A stretch of 34,638 nucleotides of DNA, from contig MTMO01000054.1 of assembly GCA_002011235.1 (NCBI GenBank), positions 1-34,638 of the forward strand, read 5' to 3'. The translations under genes and the position numbers were made by a program. Numbering within the stretch: the first letter of the stretch is position 1; each line of letters opens with the position of its first letter. Origin of the DNA: Archaeoglobus sp. JdFR-27 (GTDB lineage: Archaea; Halobacteriota; Archaeoglobi; Archaeoglobales; Archaeoglobaceae). Below, in pieces: positions 15,277 to 21,700 of this stretch. Under the pieces are notes generated by a model that saw nothing but the letters and a program-made list of their open reading frames with translations, had not been told where the DNA came from and ran no database searches.

Positions 15277-15912
15277 ATGGGATGGATACTTAGGATAAAG
15301 AAAAGATTTGGCTTTCTTTTCAAGTGGATATTTAAAAAAGACAAGATGAGAATAGGCATTTACGGCCCTCCAAACGCCGGCAAAACAACACTTGCTAACC
15401 GCATTTTACGAGATTGGACCGGCGATATAATGGGTTCTGCCAGCGATGTTCCCCATGAAACCAGGAGGGCTAGGCTTAGAGAAGGTGTAAAAATAGAGGT
15501 GGATGGAAAATCTTTAACGATAGATATCGTCGACACCCCAGGACTGGCGACTAAGATTGATTTCCAAGACTTCCTAAGATATGGAATGGATGAGGAGGAG
15601 GCGAAAAGAAGGGCTAAAGAGGCCACTGAAGGAGTCATTGAAGCGATAAAGTGGTTAGATGATTTAGATGGAGTTTTACTGGTTATGGATTCTGCCGAGG
15701 ACCCATTCACCCAGATTAACGTCACGATAGTTGGAAACATCGAGGCTCGTGGCTTGCCTTTGCTTATCGCCGCAAACAAAATAGATCTGCCAAACGCCTC
15801 TCCGGCAAGGATCAAATCCGCCTTCCCACAGCATCCGGTGGTGCCAATTTCCGCATTGAAGGGGTTGAATGTGGACAATCTCTACAAAATGCTCGCAGAA
15901 AAGTTCGGATAA
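15277..15912 (+). CDS. arvA: Era-like small GTPase, ArvA/OapA type
   Basis: A 211-residue TRAFAC GTPase: G1 GPPNAGKT at 30-37, a switch I threonine near T62 (HETRRARL), G3 DTPG at 86-89, G4 NKID at 167-170 and G5 SAL at 192-194. It is followed at once by the OapB and OapC family genes. In haloarchaea the corresponding trio is known as ArvA/B/C, where the GTPase drives extracellular vesicle formation. The same function here is inference from family and synteny. Before the G domain is a basic-hydrophobic stretch (WILRIKKRFGFLFKWIFKK, 3-21) that could lie on a membrane. ATG 15277 has GAGGGG 4 nt upstream. M24 would be the start if the stretch is not translated. Confidence 0.9.
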   Translation: MGWILRIKKRFGFLFKWIFKKDKMRIGIYGPPNAGKTTLANRILRDWTGDIMGSASDVPHETRRARLREGVKIEVDGKSLTIDIVDTPGLATKIDFQDFLRYGMDEEEAKRRAKEATEGVIEAIKWLDDLDGVLLVMDSAEDPFTQINVTIVGNIEARGLPLLIAANKIDLPNASPARIKSAFPQHPVVPISALKGLNVDNLYKMLAEKFG

Positions 15913-15926
15913 ACAAGGTGGTAAAG

Positions 15927-16280
15927 ATGGAAGGTGTCCAGCTCAACCTTATCTCAAAGGATAGACTTGACAGAATGGCTACGATGGAGAAGCTCAAGAT
16001 GATTCTGGATGAGGTTAAGGATGGCAAGATAGTTGTTCTTGAATCCGGTTTAACTCCCGAGGAGGAGGCAAAACTTATCGAGATGACCATGTTGGAAATA
16101 GACCACGAGAACTTTGTCGGAATAGAGGTTGAAACTTATCCAAAAAAAGTTGTAAAGTCTTTCTTCAAGAGATTTTTCGGGGGAAAAGAAGGTAAACTAA
16201 TGCTCATAGGCCCAGCAAACCGTTTAAAGACGATCGAAAAACATGAAGATCAGATCAGAGCACTTGTCCAGTTTGGATAG
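15927..16280 (+). CDS. arvB: OapB/ArvB family protein (DUF2073)
   Basis: A 117-residue alpha/beta protein of the former DUF2073 family, always found with the Era-like GTPase and the zinc-ribbon OapC protein. Recognisable segments are VQLNLISKDRLDRMATMEKLKMILDEV at the start, GKIVVLESGLTPEEEAKLIEMTMLEID in the middle and GKLMLIGPANRLKTIEKHEDQIRALVQFG at the end. No catalytic motif is visible, and a basic hydrophobic patch (KKVVKSFFKRFFGGK) might contact a membrane or partner. ATG 15927 is preferred over GTG 15918 because AAGGTGGT lies just before it. It starts 14 nt after the GTPase stop. Confidence 0.88.
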   Translation: MEGVQLNLISKDRLDRMATMEKLKMILDEVKDGKIVVLESGLTPEEEAKLIEMTMLEIDHENFVGIEVETYPKKVVKSFFKRFFGGKEGKLMLIGPANRLKTIEKHEDQIRALVQFG

Positions 16281-16307
16281 TTGCTGTTATCCTAAAAAGT
16301 GATTTTT

Positions 16308-16673
16308 ATGCCCCATCGATGCACCAAATGTGGCAAGGAATATCCTGACGGAGACATGCGAATACTGAAAGGCTGCGAATGCGGGAACAACAAATTCCTC
16401 TACGTTCCTAAGGCTAAGGTTGAAGCCGGAGTTGCCGAGGAAGTCGAGGGAAAGATTGAGATCGAAGAGCCAGTAAAAAGGATAGAGAAGCAGCTCACAG
16501 ACATGGGAATTGCCAGTATAAAAATAATAGCCCCTGGAAAGTATGAGTTAAACCTCGACAGACTCTTTACCTCAGATGAGATAATTATTGCCCTTCAAGA
16601 AGATGGGAAGTACGTTATTCATCTCCCTTCCCTTCTTAAAAAAGGTAAAAAGGCAAAGAAAAGGAAATCCTAA
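16308..16673 (+). CDS. arvC: OapC/ArvC family zinc-ribbon protein
   Basis: 121 residues beginning MPHRCTKCGKEYPDGDMRILKGCECG. C5, C8, C23 and C25 form an N-terminal zinc ribbon, with the C-X-C second knuckle replacing the usual CPxCG. After a variable linker rich in Glu and Val, the C-terminal domain has LDRLFTSDEIIIALQEDGKYVIHLPSLLKK, then a basic tail (GKKAKKRKS). The family is tied to the Era-like GTPase in euryarchaea, where it may be an adaptor or effector. ATG 16308 is used because family members start right at the ribbon. The upstream in-frame GTG 16299 overlaps the AAAGTGAT SD. Last gene of the trio. Confidence 0.88.
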   Translation: MPHRCTKCGKEYPDGDMRILKGCECGNNKFLYVPKAKVEAGVAEEVEGKIEIEEPVKRIEKQLTDMGIASIKIIAPGKYELNLDRLFTSDEIIIALQEDGKYVIHLPSLLKKGKKAKKRKS

Positions 16674-16747
16674 TAGTTTTCTAATTCAGAAGTTTAAATT
16701 CAAAACAATACAAAACAATTAGTAAGATTGAAGATTTAGTGGATAGA

Positions 16748-17134
16748 TTAGTAGATAATAGCCTCCAAATCCACAACTTTTGCGATTTCTAGAAAATCTT
16801 TATCTCTTGTAGCAATTTTCTCAGCACCGTTAGCGATTGCTATTCCAGCGATCAATAAACCCATATCATTTGCACTACTACCTATCGCTCGAAGCTTTGC
16901 TGCTATACTACTTGATTCTTCGGCTGCTCTCCAATCATAAGATAGTAAAGGAATATCAGAAAAGAACTTTTTGAAAAATTTTTCTTCCTTTTTTGTTTTT
17001 CTGATTTTGATCCCTGTCATTATTTCGTGATATGAAACAACAGTTGTAGCAATTTCTTCTCCTTCTATGACTCTCTTAGCTTTTCCTTCCCCTCTAAAAT
17101 AATCGATGAGAAAACTTGTATCAAGAATGATCAT
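16748..17134 (-). CDS. vapC: VapC-type PIN-domain ribonuclease toxin
   Basis: A 128-residue PIN nuclease, the toxin half of a type II toxin-antitoxin pair, expected to cleave tRNA or rRNA in a metal-dependent way. The acidic active site is complete: D5 (MIILDTSFLIDYF), E37 (SYHEIMTG), D90 (SSANDMGLLIAGIA) and D111/D113 (IATRDKDFLEIAKV). Length and motif spacing are normal. ATG 17134 overlaps the vapB stop as ATGA, so the two are translationally coupled. Nothing suggests inactivation. Confidence 0.93.
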   Translation of the reverse strand: MIILDTSFLIDYFRGEGKAKRVIEGEEIATTVVSYHEIMTGIKIRKTKKEEKFFKKFFSDIPLLSYDWRAAEESSSIAAKLRAIGSSANDMGLLIAGIAIANGAEKIATRDKDFLEIAKVVDLEAIIY

Positions 17135-17343
17135 ACTCTAAACCTCGCTGAAGCTCTGAATTTTCTTGAGTACTCTTCTATCTCGTCTAACACATCACTA
17201 TCTTTTAAACAACCAAAATATCTATCCATGTTAAAATCTTTACCCTTAATCAGCCTTTTTATAACATCGCTGAAGCTTTCATTTTCTCCCTTTAGCTTAA
17301 CCAATTCCTCGTAAATCTCATCCTTTATTGAAATCGTTTTCAT
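17131..17343 (-). CDS. vapB: VapB antitoxin, DUF217 type
   Basis: A 70-residue antitoxin. The N-terminal ribbon-helix-helix-like DNA-binding part is MKTISIKDEIYEELVKLKGENESFSDVIKRLIKGK, the pattern of the archaeal VapB/DUF217 family. The C-terminal basic tail (EEYSRKFRASARFRV) would wrap the VapC active site. It overlaps vapC by 4 nt. Such antitoxins bind their own promoter. The upstream stretch at 17344-17360 contains ATTAATGCAT with an ATGCAT palindrome, a possible operator half-site. Confidence 0.9.
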   Translation of the reverse strand: MKTISIKDEIYEELVKLKGENESFSDVIKRLIKGKDFNMDRYFGCLKDSDVLDEIEEYSRKFRASARFRV

Positions 17344-17405
17344 GTATTAATGCATGATAAAATGAAATTTAACCCTTACGGTGAAACATCGCATAATCAT
17401 TTCTT

Positions 17406-17440
17406 TTAAAATGTTACTTAAATGTTAATTAAAATGTTAA
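17406..17440. repeat. three near-identical TTAAAATGTTAA units at the methyltransferase stop
   Basis: Copies lie at 17406-17416 (TTAAAATGTTA), 17418-17428 (TTAAATGTTAA) and 17429-17440 (TTAAAATGTTAA), about one per 11-12 bp. The last copy contains the stop codon of the minus-strand methyltransferase (17437-17439). The rest is in the gap before vapB on the same strand. Confidence 0.65.
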
Positions 17441-18246
17441 TTAATCGGTTTCCTTGCTACGATAGTTGCATATCTGCCAGCTTGCCTCGATTGTAAGAAT
17501 TCCACCAAGGAAAAAGAGCACCTTTTAAGGAGGGATCGAATCTCTGAAATCTCGAAAGTTCTCAGCTTATGTGTCTCTTCGAAAAGGTCTATGAGTTCTC
17601 TACCCCTGTAAATGATGCATTTAAACGGCAATGTGAGAAACCTTGTCTCCGGATTAAACTTGGGGAGAGATACTCTAATAGACTTTAAACCATCCTTTTC
17701 TCCTTCCAAGACACTTGGTTTAACCCCATGCTTCTTGAAAAATTCGAAGCTGGGAAAGTCGAATATAAATAAGCCTCCATCCCGAAGGTTGTTGAAGGTG
17801 TTTCTAAAAAAGCTCTCAACTTCACCATCTTTATGTAAATAGCCAAGAGTGCCAAAAAGGCAGGTTACCACATCAAAAGGTTTGGGCGATTTGAAGGAGC
17901 TGGCATCAGCAAGTAATATGTTGACATTAACTCCCACATTTTTGGCTTTCTCTCTAGCAAGTTCAACCATAACTTCCGATTTATCTATCCCCCAAACTTC
18001 GTACCCTTTCTTGGAAAAATAGATCAGAAGGTCGCCGGTGCCGCATCCTACATCCAGTATCGTTTCAAACTTTCCAAGGAATTTTTTAGCTGCATTTTCT
18101 ACATACTTTGCATTTTCCTCTGTATTGAAAGAGCTGTAGATTAGATCGTAATATCTACCATATTTTTTATAGAGATCCACACGCATGCCACCTGAATATT
18201 TGTTTGCTTGATTCGAAACTTCTTTCCATATTGAGCTTTTTTCCAT
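17437..18246 (-). CDS. class I SAM-dependent methyltransferase
   Basis: A 269-residue small-molecule-type methyltransferase of the UbiE/Methyltransf_11-25 kind; the substrate is unknown. The SAM fold shows motif I ILDVGCGTGDLLIYFSKKG (about 58-76), motif II EVWGIDKSEVMVELAREKA, motif III NVNILLADASSFKSPKPFDVVTCLFGTLGYL, and the post-I block NLRDGGLFIFDFPSFEFFKKHG. A C-terminal beta-rich part (VSLPKFNPETRFLTLPFKCIIYRG) is common in enzymes that act on small metabolites or lipids. ATG 18246 follows a possible operator (TAGTATACTA palindrome, 18276-18285). It precedes vapBC on the same strand but is separated by the repeat array. Confidence 0.88.
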   Translation of the reverse strand: MEKSSIWKEVSNQANKYSGGMRVDLYKKYGRYYDLIYSSFNTEENAKYVENAAKKFLGKFETILDVGCGTGDLLIYFSKKGYEVWGIDKSEVMVELAREKAKNVGVNVNILLADASSFKSPKPFDVVTCLFGTLGYLHKDGEVESFFRNTFNNLRDGGLFIFDFPSFEFFKKHGVKPSVLEGEKDGLKSIRVSLPKFNPETRFLTLPFKCIIYRGRELIDLFEETHKLRTFEISEIRSLLKRCSFSLVEFLQSRQAGRYATIVARKPIN

Positions 18247-18296
18247 AAAAGGTTAGTGATTTGAAATTCATATAGTATACTAATATTTAATAATAA

Positions 18297-18503
18297 TTAA
18301 TCAATCCTGATCTTCACACCATTAATCGAGTATTCCTTGTTCCAGTTCACTATCCACTCATTGGGATCGATTACTATCTTCTCCGGTTCTCTTTCAACAT
18401 TGAAAGTTACTAAAGTTTTTTTATTGACTCCATCCACCCATACCCTTTCAACAGAAACCTCTATCGGTGTTATAACTTCTATTTCCACTGGCATTTCCAT
18501 CAT
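18297..18503 (-). CDS. 68-residue protein resembling the C-terminal beta domain of M1-like peptidases
   Basis: A short beta-rich protein: MPVEIEVITPIEVSVERVWVDG, then TLVTFNVEREPEKIVIDPNEWIVNW. The order of a strand pair, the WVDG turn, then F.V...P.KIVIDPnEWI resembles the last beta-domain of archaeal M1 aminopeptidase-like proteins, without any catalytic part. An in-frame stop lies directly before ATG 18503, so it is not an obvious continuation of a larger frame. A TATA-like TTTTTAATA about 27 nt upstream suggests it is expressed leaderlessly. It may be a free-standing domain or a remnant. The family link is tentative. Confidence 0.55.
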   Translation of the reverse strand: MMEMPVEIEVITPIEVSVERVWVDGVNKKTLVTFNVEREPEKIVIDPNEWIVNWNKEYSINGVKIRID

Positions 18504-18966
18504 TTAGATATAGAACTTTCCTATTAAAAATTTTAAACAAATATTGTTAGTAATTCACGCCTTGGTTATGCTAATTTTTGATTATAGCTTAATTACAAAC
18601 TGATCGAATTAACCATCCAACCTAGTTCCTAAAATCTCTTTTACGAATTTTTCCCACATCTTGCAGTTCTTCTATAACTATCTCCAATACTTTTAAATTG
18701 TCAACCTTTGCGTAACCGTGAACGAGAATGTTTCTGAATCTTGCTATATCTCGATATCAATATTCTCAAAGTGATCCCCCTTTTAAAAATGAACCGTAGA
18801 GATAGGAGGCTATGATCTTACGATTTGAAAATACCTCTTTGGCAAATGTCTCTATTTCTTCAAGCTTTCGTCGTTAAATTTTTCTCCCTTTTATAAATTA
18901 TGTCCCGATATCAATATGTTCATAATCGTATTTGTATGCTTCCTGCAAAAAACAAAAATAAACCTA
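18504..18966. other. 463-bp region without an intact gene, holding a decayed toxin-antitoxin locus
   Basis: No intact frame of reasonable quality crosses this stretch. It contains the HepT/MNT remnant (18622-18873), and two similar copies of a sequence with the core CGATATCAATAT at 18745-18767 and 18898-18921 (about 19 of 23 bases alike). On the minus strand these read as ENIDIEI and EHIDIGT, perhaps because both derive from an MNT active-site region. The promoter of the 68-residue gene is at the left end. Confidence 0.6.
18622..18873 (-). pseudogene. fused remnant of an MNT antitoxin and a HepT (HEPN) toxin
   Basis: Minus-strand translation gives a run starting RRKLEEIETFAKEVF and reaching IIASYLYGSFLKG, the start of a minimal nucleotidyltransferase (MNT). 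A run of five G then shifts the frame. With one G fewer it continues DHFENIDIEI, giving the GS-X10-DXE active site of the MntA family. Directly after this comes ARFRNILVHGYAKVD, with the R-X4-6-H motif of HEPN toxins (RNILVH), and then LKVLEIVIEELQDV to a stop at 18624-18622. So the first half of the antitoxin is joined to the last third of the toxin. No start codon, a frameshift and an internal deletion mark it as dead. Confidence 0.72.
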
Positions 18967-19305
18967 TCAAAACCACACCGTATCATTCTCTTTCCAGTTA
19001 TACTTAAAGACAAGAATCTTAAGTGGATTTTCAGATCCGTTCACAACCCAGTGAATCATTTTAGGTTTGCAAAGGAAGATATCTCCTTTTTCAGCCGCGT
19101 ATTCATTTTCACCCAAACCGAGTTTCGCTTTCCCATCGACGATGTAGAAAACCTCTGTCTGTTCTTTATGATAGTGCTTTTTTACCTCAGCCTTTGGTTT
19201 TATCTCCACGATTTGAACGAAGGAGTCTTCAGCGATCGTGAAAACCTTCTTTGTTCTGTAGCCCTCCTTTTCGACCCATGGTGAGCTTTCGAAATCGAAC
19301 TTCAT
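18967..19305 (-). CDS. small single-domain cupin
   Basis: A 112-residue cupin barrel. The metal-binding motif 1 is HYHKEQTEVFYIVDGKAKLGLG with H44, H46 and E51. Motif 2 is GDIFLCKPKMIHWVVNG with H85, so a full 3-His/1-Glu site is present. The family includes sugar-phosphate isomerases and sensor-like proteins, and sequence does not decide among them. WKENDTVWF is the C-terminus. ATG 19305 lies close to nothing on the upstream side, with the repeat protein 87 nt away on the same strand. A long plus-strand frame over it is its shadow. Confidence 0.85.
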   Translation of the reverse strand: MKFDFESSPWVEKEGYRTKKVFTIAEDSFVQIVEIKPKAEVKKHYHKEQTEVFYIVDGKAKLGLGENEYAAEKGDIFLCKPKMIHWVVNGSENPLKILVFKYNWKENDTVWF

Positions 19306-19392
19306 GGAGATTTCTTGATTGCAATGTATTTAACTTATTCACTTATTCATTTCTTTACGCTTTTTAATTAAAACTTCCATTATATCGACCTC

Positions 19393-20061
19393 TCAGGCCA
19401 GCATAAACTGAATTGCAAAGTTGCTGCCATTGAATCTGATGCATCTTTTTCCCCTTACAAAATCCATCGTCTCCTCCCACTCCACAGGGGGGACTTTTAC
19501 ACCAGCACTACCTTTTTTATCCGCAGCAATTAGGGCTTTCTTTAAAGCAGGATACGTCTGAAGCTCATTTTCTGTAACTTTAACGCATTCAGGGATCACA
19601 ACCTTTTTCATATGCACGGAGCAGTCCACAAAGACGATGAAGTAGTCTCCTCCAAACTCCAAAACGTTTCCCTTCTCCTCAATCAATCTCTTGACTTTTT
19701 CGAACTCCTCCAGCGAAACTTTTAAGAGATGTTTCCCGGTCACTCTCTTTTCGTTTCCATTCTCTTTATTCTTTTCAATCTCTTTCTCAATCTCTCTCAC
19801 ATCATTCATCAGTTTCACCAAAGTTGGGCAGCACCTCAGCTCTTCTTCACTTACCACAGCATAATTTGCTGGCTTCTCTCTCAGAAGTTCAACGCTTATA
19901 AGCTCGACTGGCCAAACCTTAAAGTAGTCCTCCTTTATTTTAACATAAAAGAACGGATCGCCTGGTTTTGTGTATTCTGAGGCTATCTTTTCAAATTCCA
20001 GCATCTCAGCTGAAGAGATCTCAGCATTTATCGTGTTTTGACTCAGATTTATCCCCCTCAA
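19393..20061 (-). CDS. repeat protein of unknown family, probably 5'-shifted
   Basis: The 222 residues from TTG 20061 contain an internally repeated unit of about 80-100 residues: ISSAEMLEFEKIASEY...DYFKVW...VVSEEELRCCPTLVKLM, then VSLEEFEKVKRLIEEKG...DYFIVFVD...KVTENELQTYPALKKAL, then the start of a third, VPPVEWEETMDFVRGKRCIRF. The unit is not one I recognise. Coding sense continues upstream of 20061 in the same frame (KYIHISKLELPEYPEYY, VNLTERIDEFPSL), matching the end of the unit, but no ATG or GTG is found before a TAG at about 20213. An ATG at 20174, overlapping the upstream stop as TAATG, is off by one frame. A frameshift near the 5' end is therefore likely. Confidence 0.65.
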   Translation of the reverse strand: MRGINLSQNTINAEISSAEMLEFEKIASEYTKPGDPFFYVKIKEDYFKVWPVELISVELLREKPANYAVVSEEELRCCPTLVKLMNDVREIEKEIEKNKENGNEKRVTGKHLLKVSLEEFEKVKRLIEEKGNVLEFGGDYFIVFVDCSVHMKKVVIPECVKVTENELQTYPALKKALIAADKKGSAGVKVPPVEWEETMDFVRGKRCIRFNGSNFAIQFMLA

Positions 20062-20173
20062 AGAGGGAAACTCATCGATTCTCTCTGTGAGGTTAACGTA
20101 GTATTCGGGGTATTCTGGGAGTTCAAGCTTGCTGATATGAATGTACTTTGCGTTGTAATGCTGATATGCTGCA

Positions 20174-20635
20174 TTAACCCAGAAAAGCCATGAACACGAG
20201 AGAAGACACTAATATCGTTAGCGAGACTATCCCTGCCACAGTAACGTTTTCTGATTTTCTAAATTTCGAGAGAACGATGATGAGGAGCATAAAAAATGGC
20301 AGGATTATAAAAGTTAAAAACGGATCAAGGAGAACGAGTCTGGAGAAGCCCAGAAACAACAAAAAGAAAAGCACCACATAAATTGCTGCAGCCTTCAAAA
20401 TCACAGTAAAAGATTTCGTTAAAAAATAAAATGCTAATGTTATTAAAATCAAACCGAAAGCCAAGGCCGCATAGAATTGCATCGGCCCTTCCAGCCTGAA
20501 AAAATTCGGGAGGATGAAGATACTTACAGGAGGAGAAATCATGCCGATGATGAGGAACAAAACGTATGCTCTCCAGCTTCTGAGTTTTTCAATGATCATT
20601 GTATTTTTCATGATGAATTTATACCATCTTATCAT
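20174..20635 (-). CDS. small membrane protein with about five TM segments, unknown function
   Basis: 153 residues, most of them hydrophobic. Five likely transmembrane helices: AYVLFLIIGMISPPVSIFIL, FYAALAFGLILITLAFYFL, ILKAAAIYVVLFFLLFLGF, LTFIILPFFMLLIIVL and VTVAGIVSLTILVSSLVFM. No conserved charged or metal motif is seen in them. The start is uncertain: ATG 20635, 20611 and 20599 are in frame, and a GGTATAAATTC TATA-like sequence at about 20617-20625 lies inside the longest version, favouring 20599 for a leaderless message. The stop overlaps an ATG (TAATG) that would couple to the repeat protein. Confidence 0.65.
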   Translation of the reverse strand: MIRWYKFIMKNTMIIEKLRSWRAYVLFLIIGMISPPVSIFILPNFFRLEGPMQFYAALAFGLILITLAFYFLTKSFTVILKAAAIYVVLFFLLFLGFSRLVLLDPFLTFIILPFFMLLIIVLSKFRKSENVTVAGIVSLTILVSSLVFMAFLG

Positions 20636-20823
20636 TTTAAATTTTGTGAGTCTTCAACTTTAAACTTAAAACCTATCAACTTTGAATTTAATTTCTTAAC
20701 TTTAATTTTTGTTTTAATTTTTGTGATACTATCATTTCCAAAACTGAGAAATTTCGAAAAACCCATGTAAAACGAATAACCCGACTCTGAAACGTCTGCC
20801 ATGTCGTAATTGCCTAATCCTAC

Positions 20824-21618
20824 CTAAATTCTACGTTCCACGATCTCTCTCAATTTTTTAAGATTCCCCATGCTGTAAACTCTGTCCTCCACTGCATAAA
20901 CCCCAATCTCGGATGAAGAAAAGGAATTGAGAATTGGGGAGAGGAACGAGAACGTTGTGATCACATCAGAACCCGTGACCATGGGTGAGAAGGCTGGAAG
21001 TACTATCAGCTCTTTCTCCACCCCCAACTCTACTTTTTTGCTCCTGAGAAAGCACGGATATGTATAGGATGCATAACCGGAGCGGATCCTTATCGAAGGA
21101 TGTTCATGACCGATTATCAACTTCTCTGCCTCGATAGCTTCGTGACCATGAGCAATTGTCCAATCTTTCAGCTGAATGCTCTTTTCCAGCTTTATACCAT
21201 ATTTTGCCAGAATCGCAGCCAGATAGTTGTCATGATTTCCTCTGACGACACTAAGCTCTCCGAACTCCTGTACACTTTCAACGAAGTATCTGACATCATC
21301 CCACTCGTAAGGCATATTCTGACTGAATTCATGCTTCATATCCCCATTTACGATCAACCTATCAATTTCATAAGATTTAAAGATGTCCTCAACCGACTCG
21401 ACGATCTCTCTGATTTGCAATCTTGGAACTGAGCCTGGCATTGACTGCTCTATACCTAGATGGAGATCGGATATTATTGCTGTATCCTCGATAATAATGA
21501 CTTTTTCCGGAGTGAGGAGTAGATCTCCGGTTTTGACCGATTTTTTGAGTGATGTTTTGACTGATGTTTTAACCAATGCAGAATCAGAATTATTCTCAAG
21601 CATCAAATCCAACCCCAT
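20824..21618 (-). CDS. calcineurin-like metallophosphoesterase linked to Lhr
   Basis: 264-residue metallophosphoesterase with the five motifs in order: ISDLHLG (D51, H53), GDMKH (92-96), GNHDN (127-131), HGH (157-159) and GHEHP (170-174). This set coordinates two metal ions. The family partner in archaea and in bacterial clusters is the Lhr helicase, and this gene is directly downstream of lhr on the same strand, so a nuclease or phosphatase acting on Lhr-processed nucleic acid is a reasonable inference. Residues 14-30 are a low-complexity Ser/Val/Lys/Thr stretch (VKTSVKTSLKKSVKTG) built from a short tandem DNA repeat. A 3-copy repeat array precedes its promoter region. Confidence 0.9.
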   Translation of the reverse strand: MGLDLMLENNSDSALVKTSVKTSLKKSVKTGDLLLTPEKVIIIEDTAIISDLHLGIEQSMPGSVPRLQIREIVESVEDIFKSYEIDRLIVNGDMKHEFSQNMPYEWDDVRYFVESVQEFGELSVVRGNHDNYLAAILAKYGIKLEKSIQLKDWTIAHGHEAIEAEKLIIGHEHPSIRIRSGYASYTYPCFLRSKKVELGVEKELIVLPAFSPMVTGSDVITTFSFLSPILNSFSSSEIGVYAVEDRVYSMGNLKKLREIVERRI

Positions 21619-21660
21619 TTTTCTAATACCCCATTTTTCCGATTATCCACCTCATTTTAA

Positions 21661-21696
21661 TAGTTTACATATAGTTTACATACCTTAGTTTACATA
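21661..21696. repeat. three perfect TAGTTTACATA copies between lhr and the metallophosphoesterase
   Basis: The 11-mer occurs at 21661-21671, 21672-21682 and 21686-21696, the third offset by 3 bp. It begins right beyond the lhr stop (21701-21703) and abuts a TATTAAAA box for the downstream gene. On the minus strand it reads TATGTAAACTA, close to the TTATGT unit of the array at 12225-12268. Confidence 0.75.
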
Positions 21697-21700
21697 CCAA

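Noticed and set aside
21616-21637. A three-codon ATG-GGG-TAT-TAG just before the metallophosphoesterase start, with AAAAATGGGG repeated
   Set aside because: Could be a tiny upstream reading frame, but the repeat is short and chance is a sufficient explanation.
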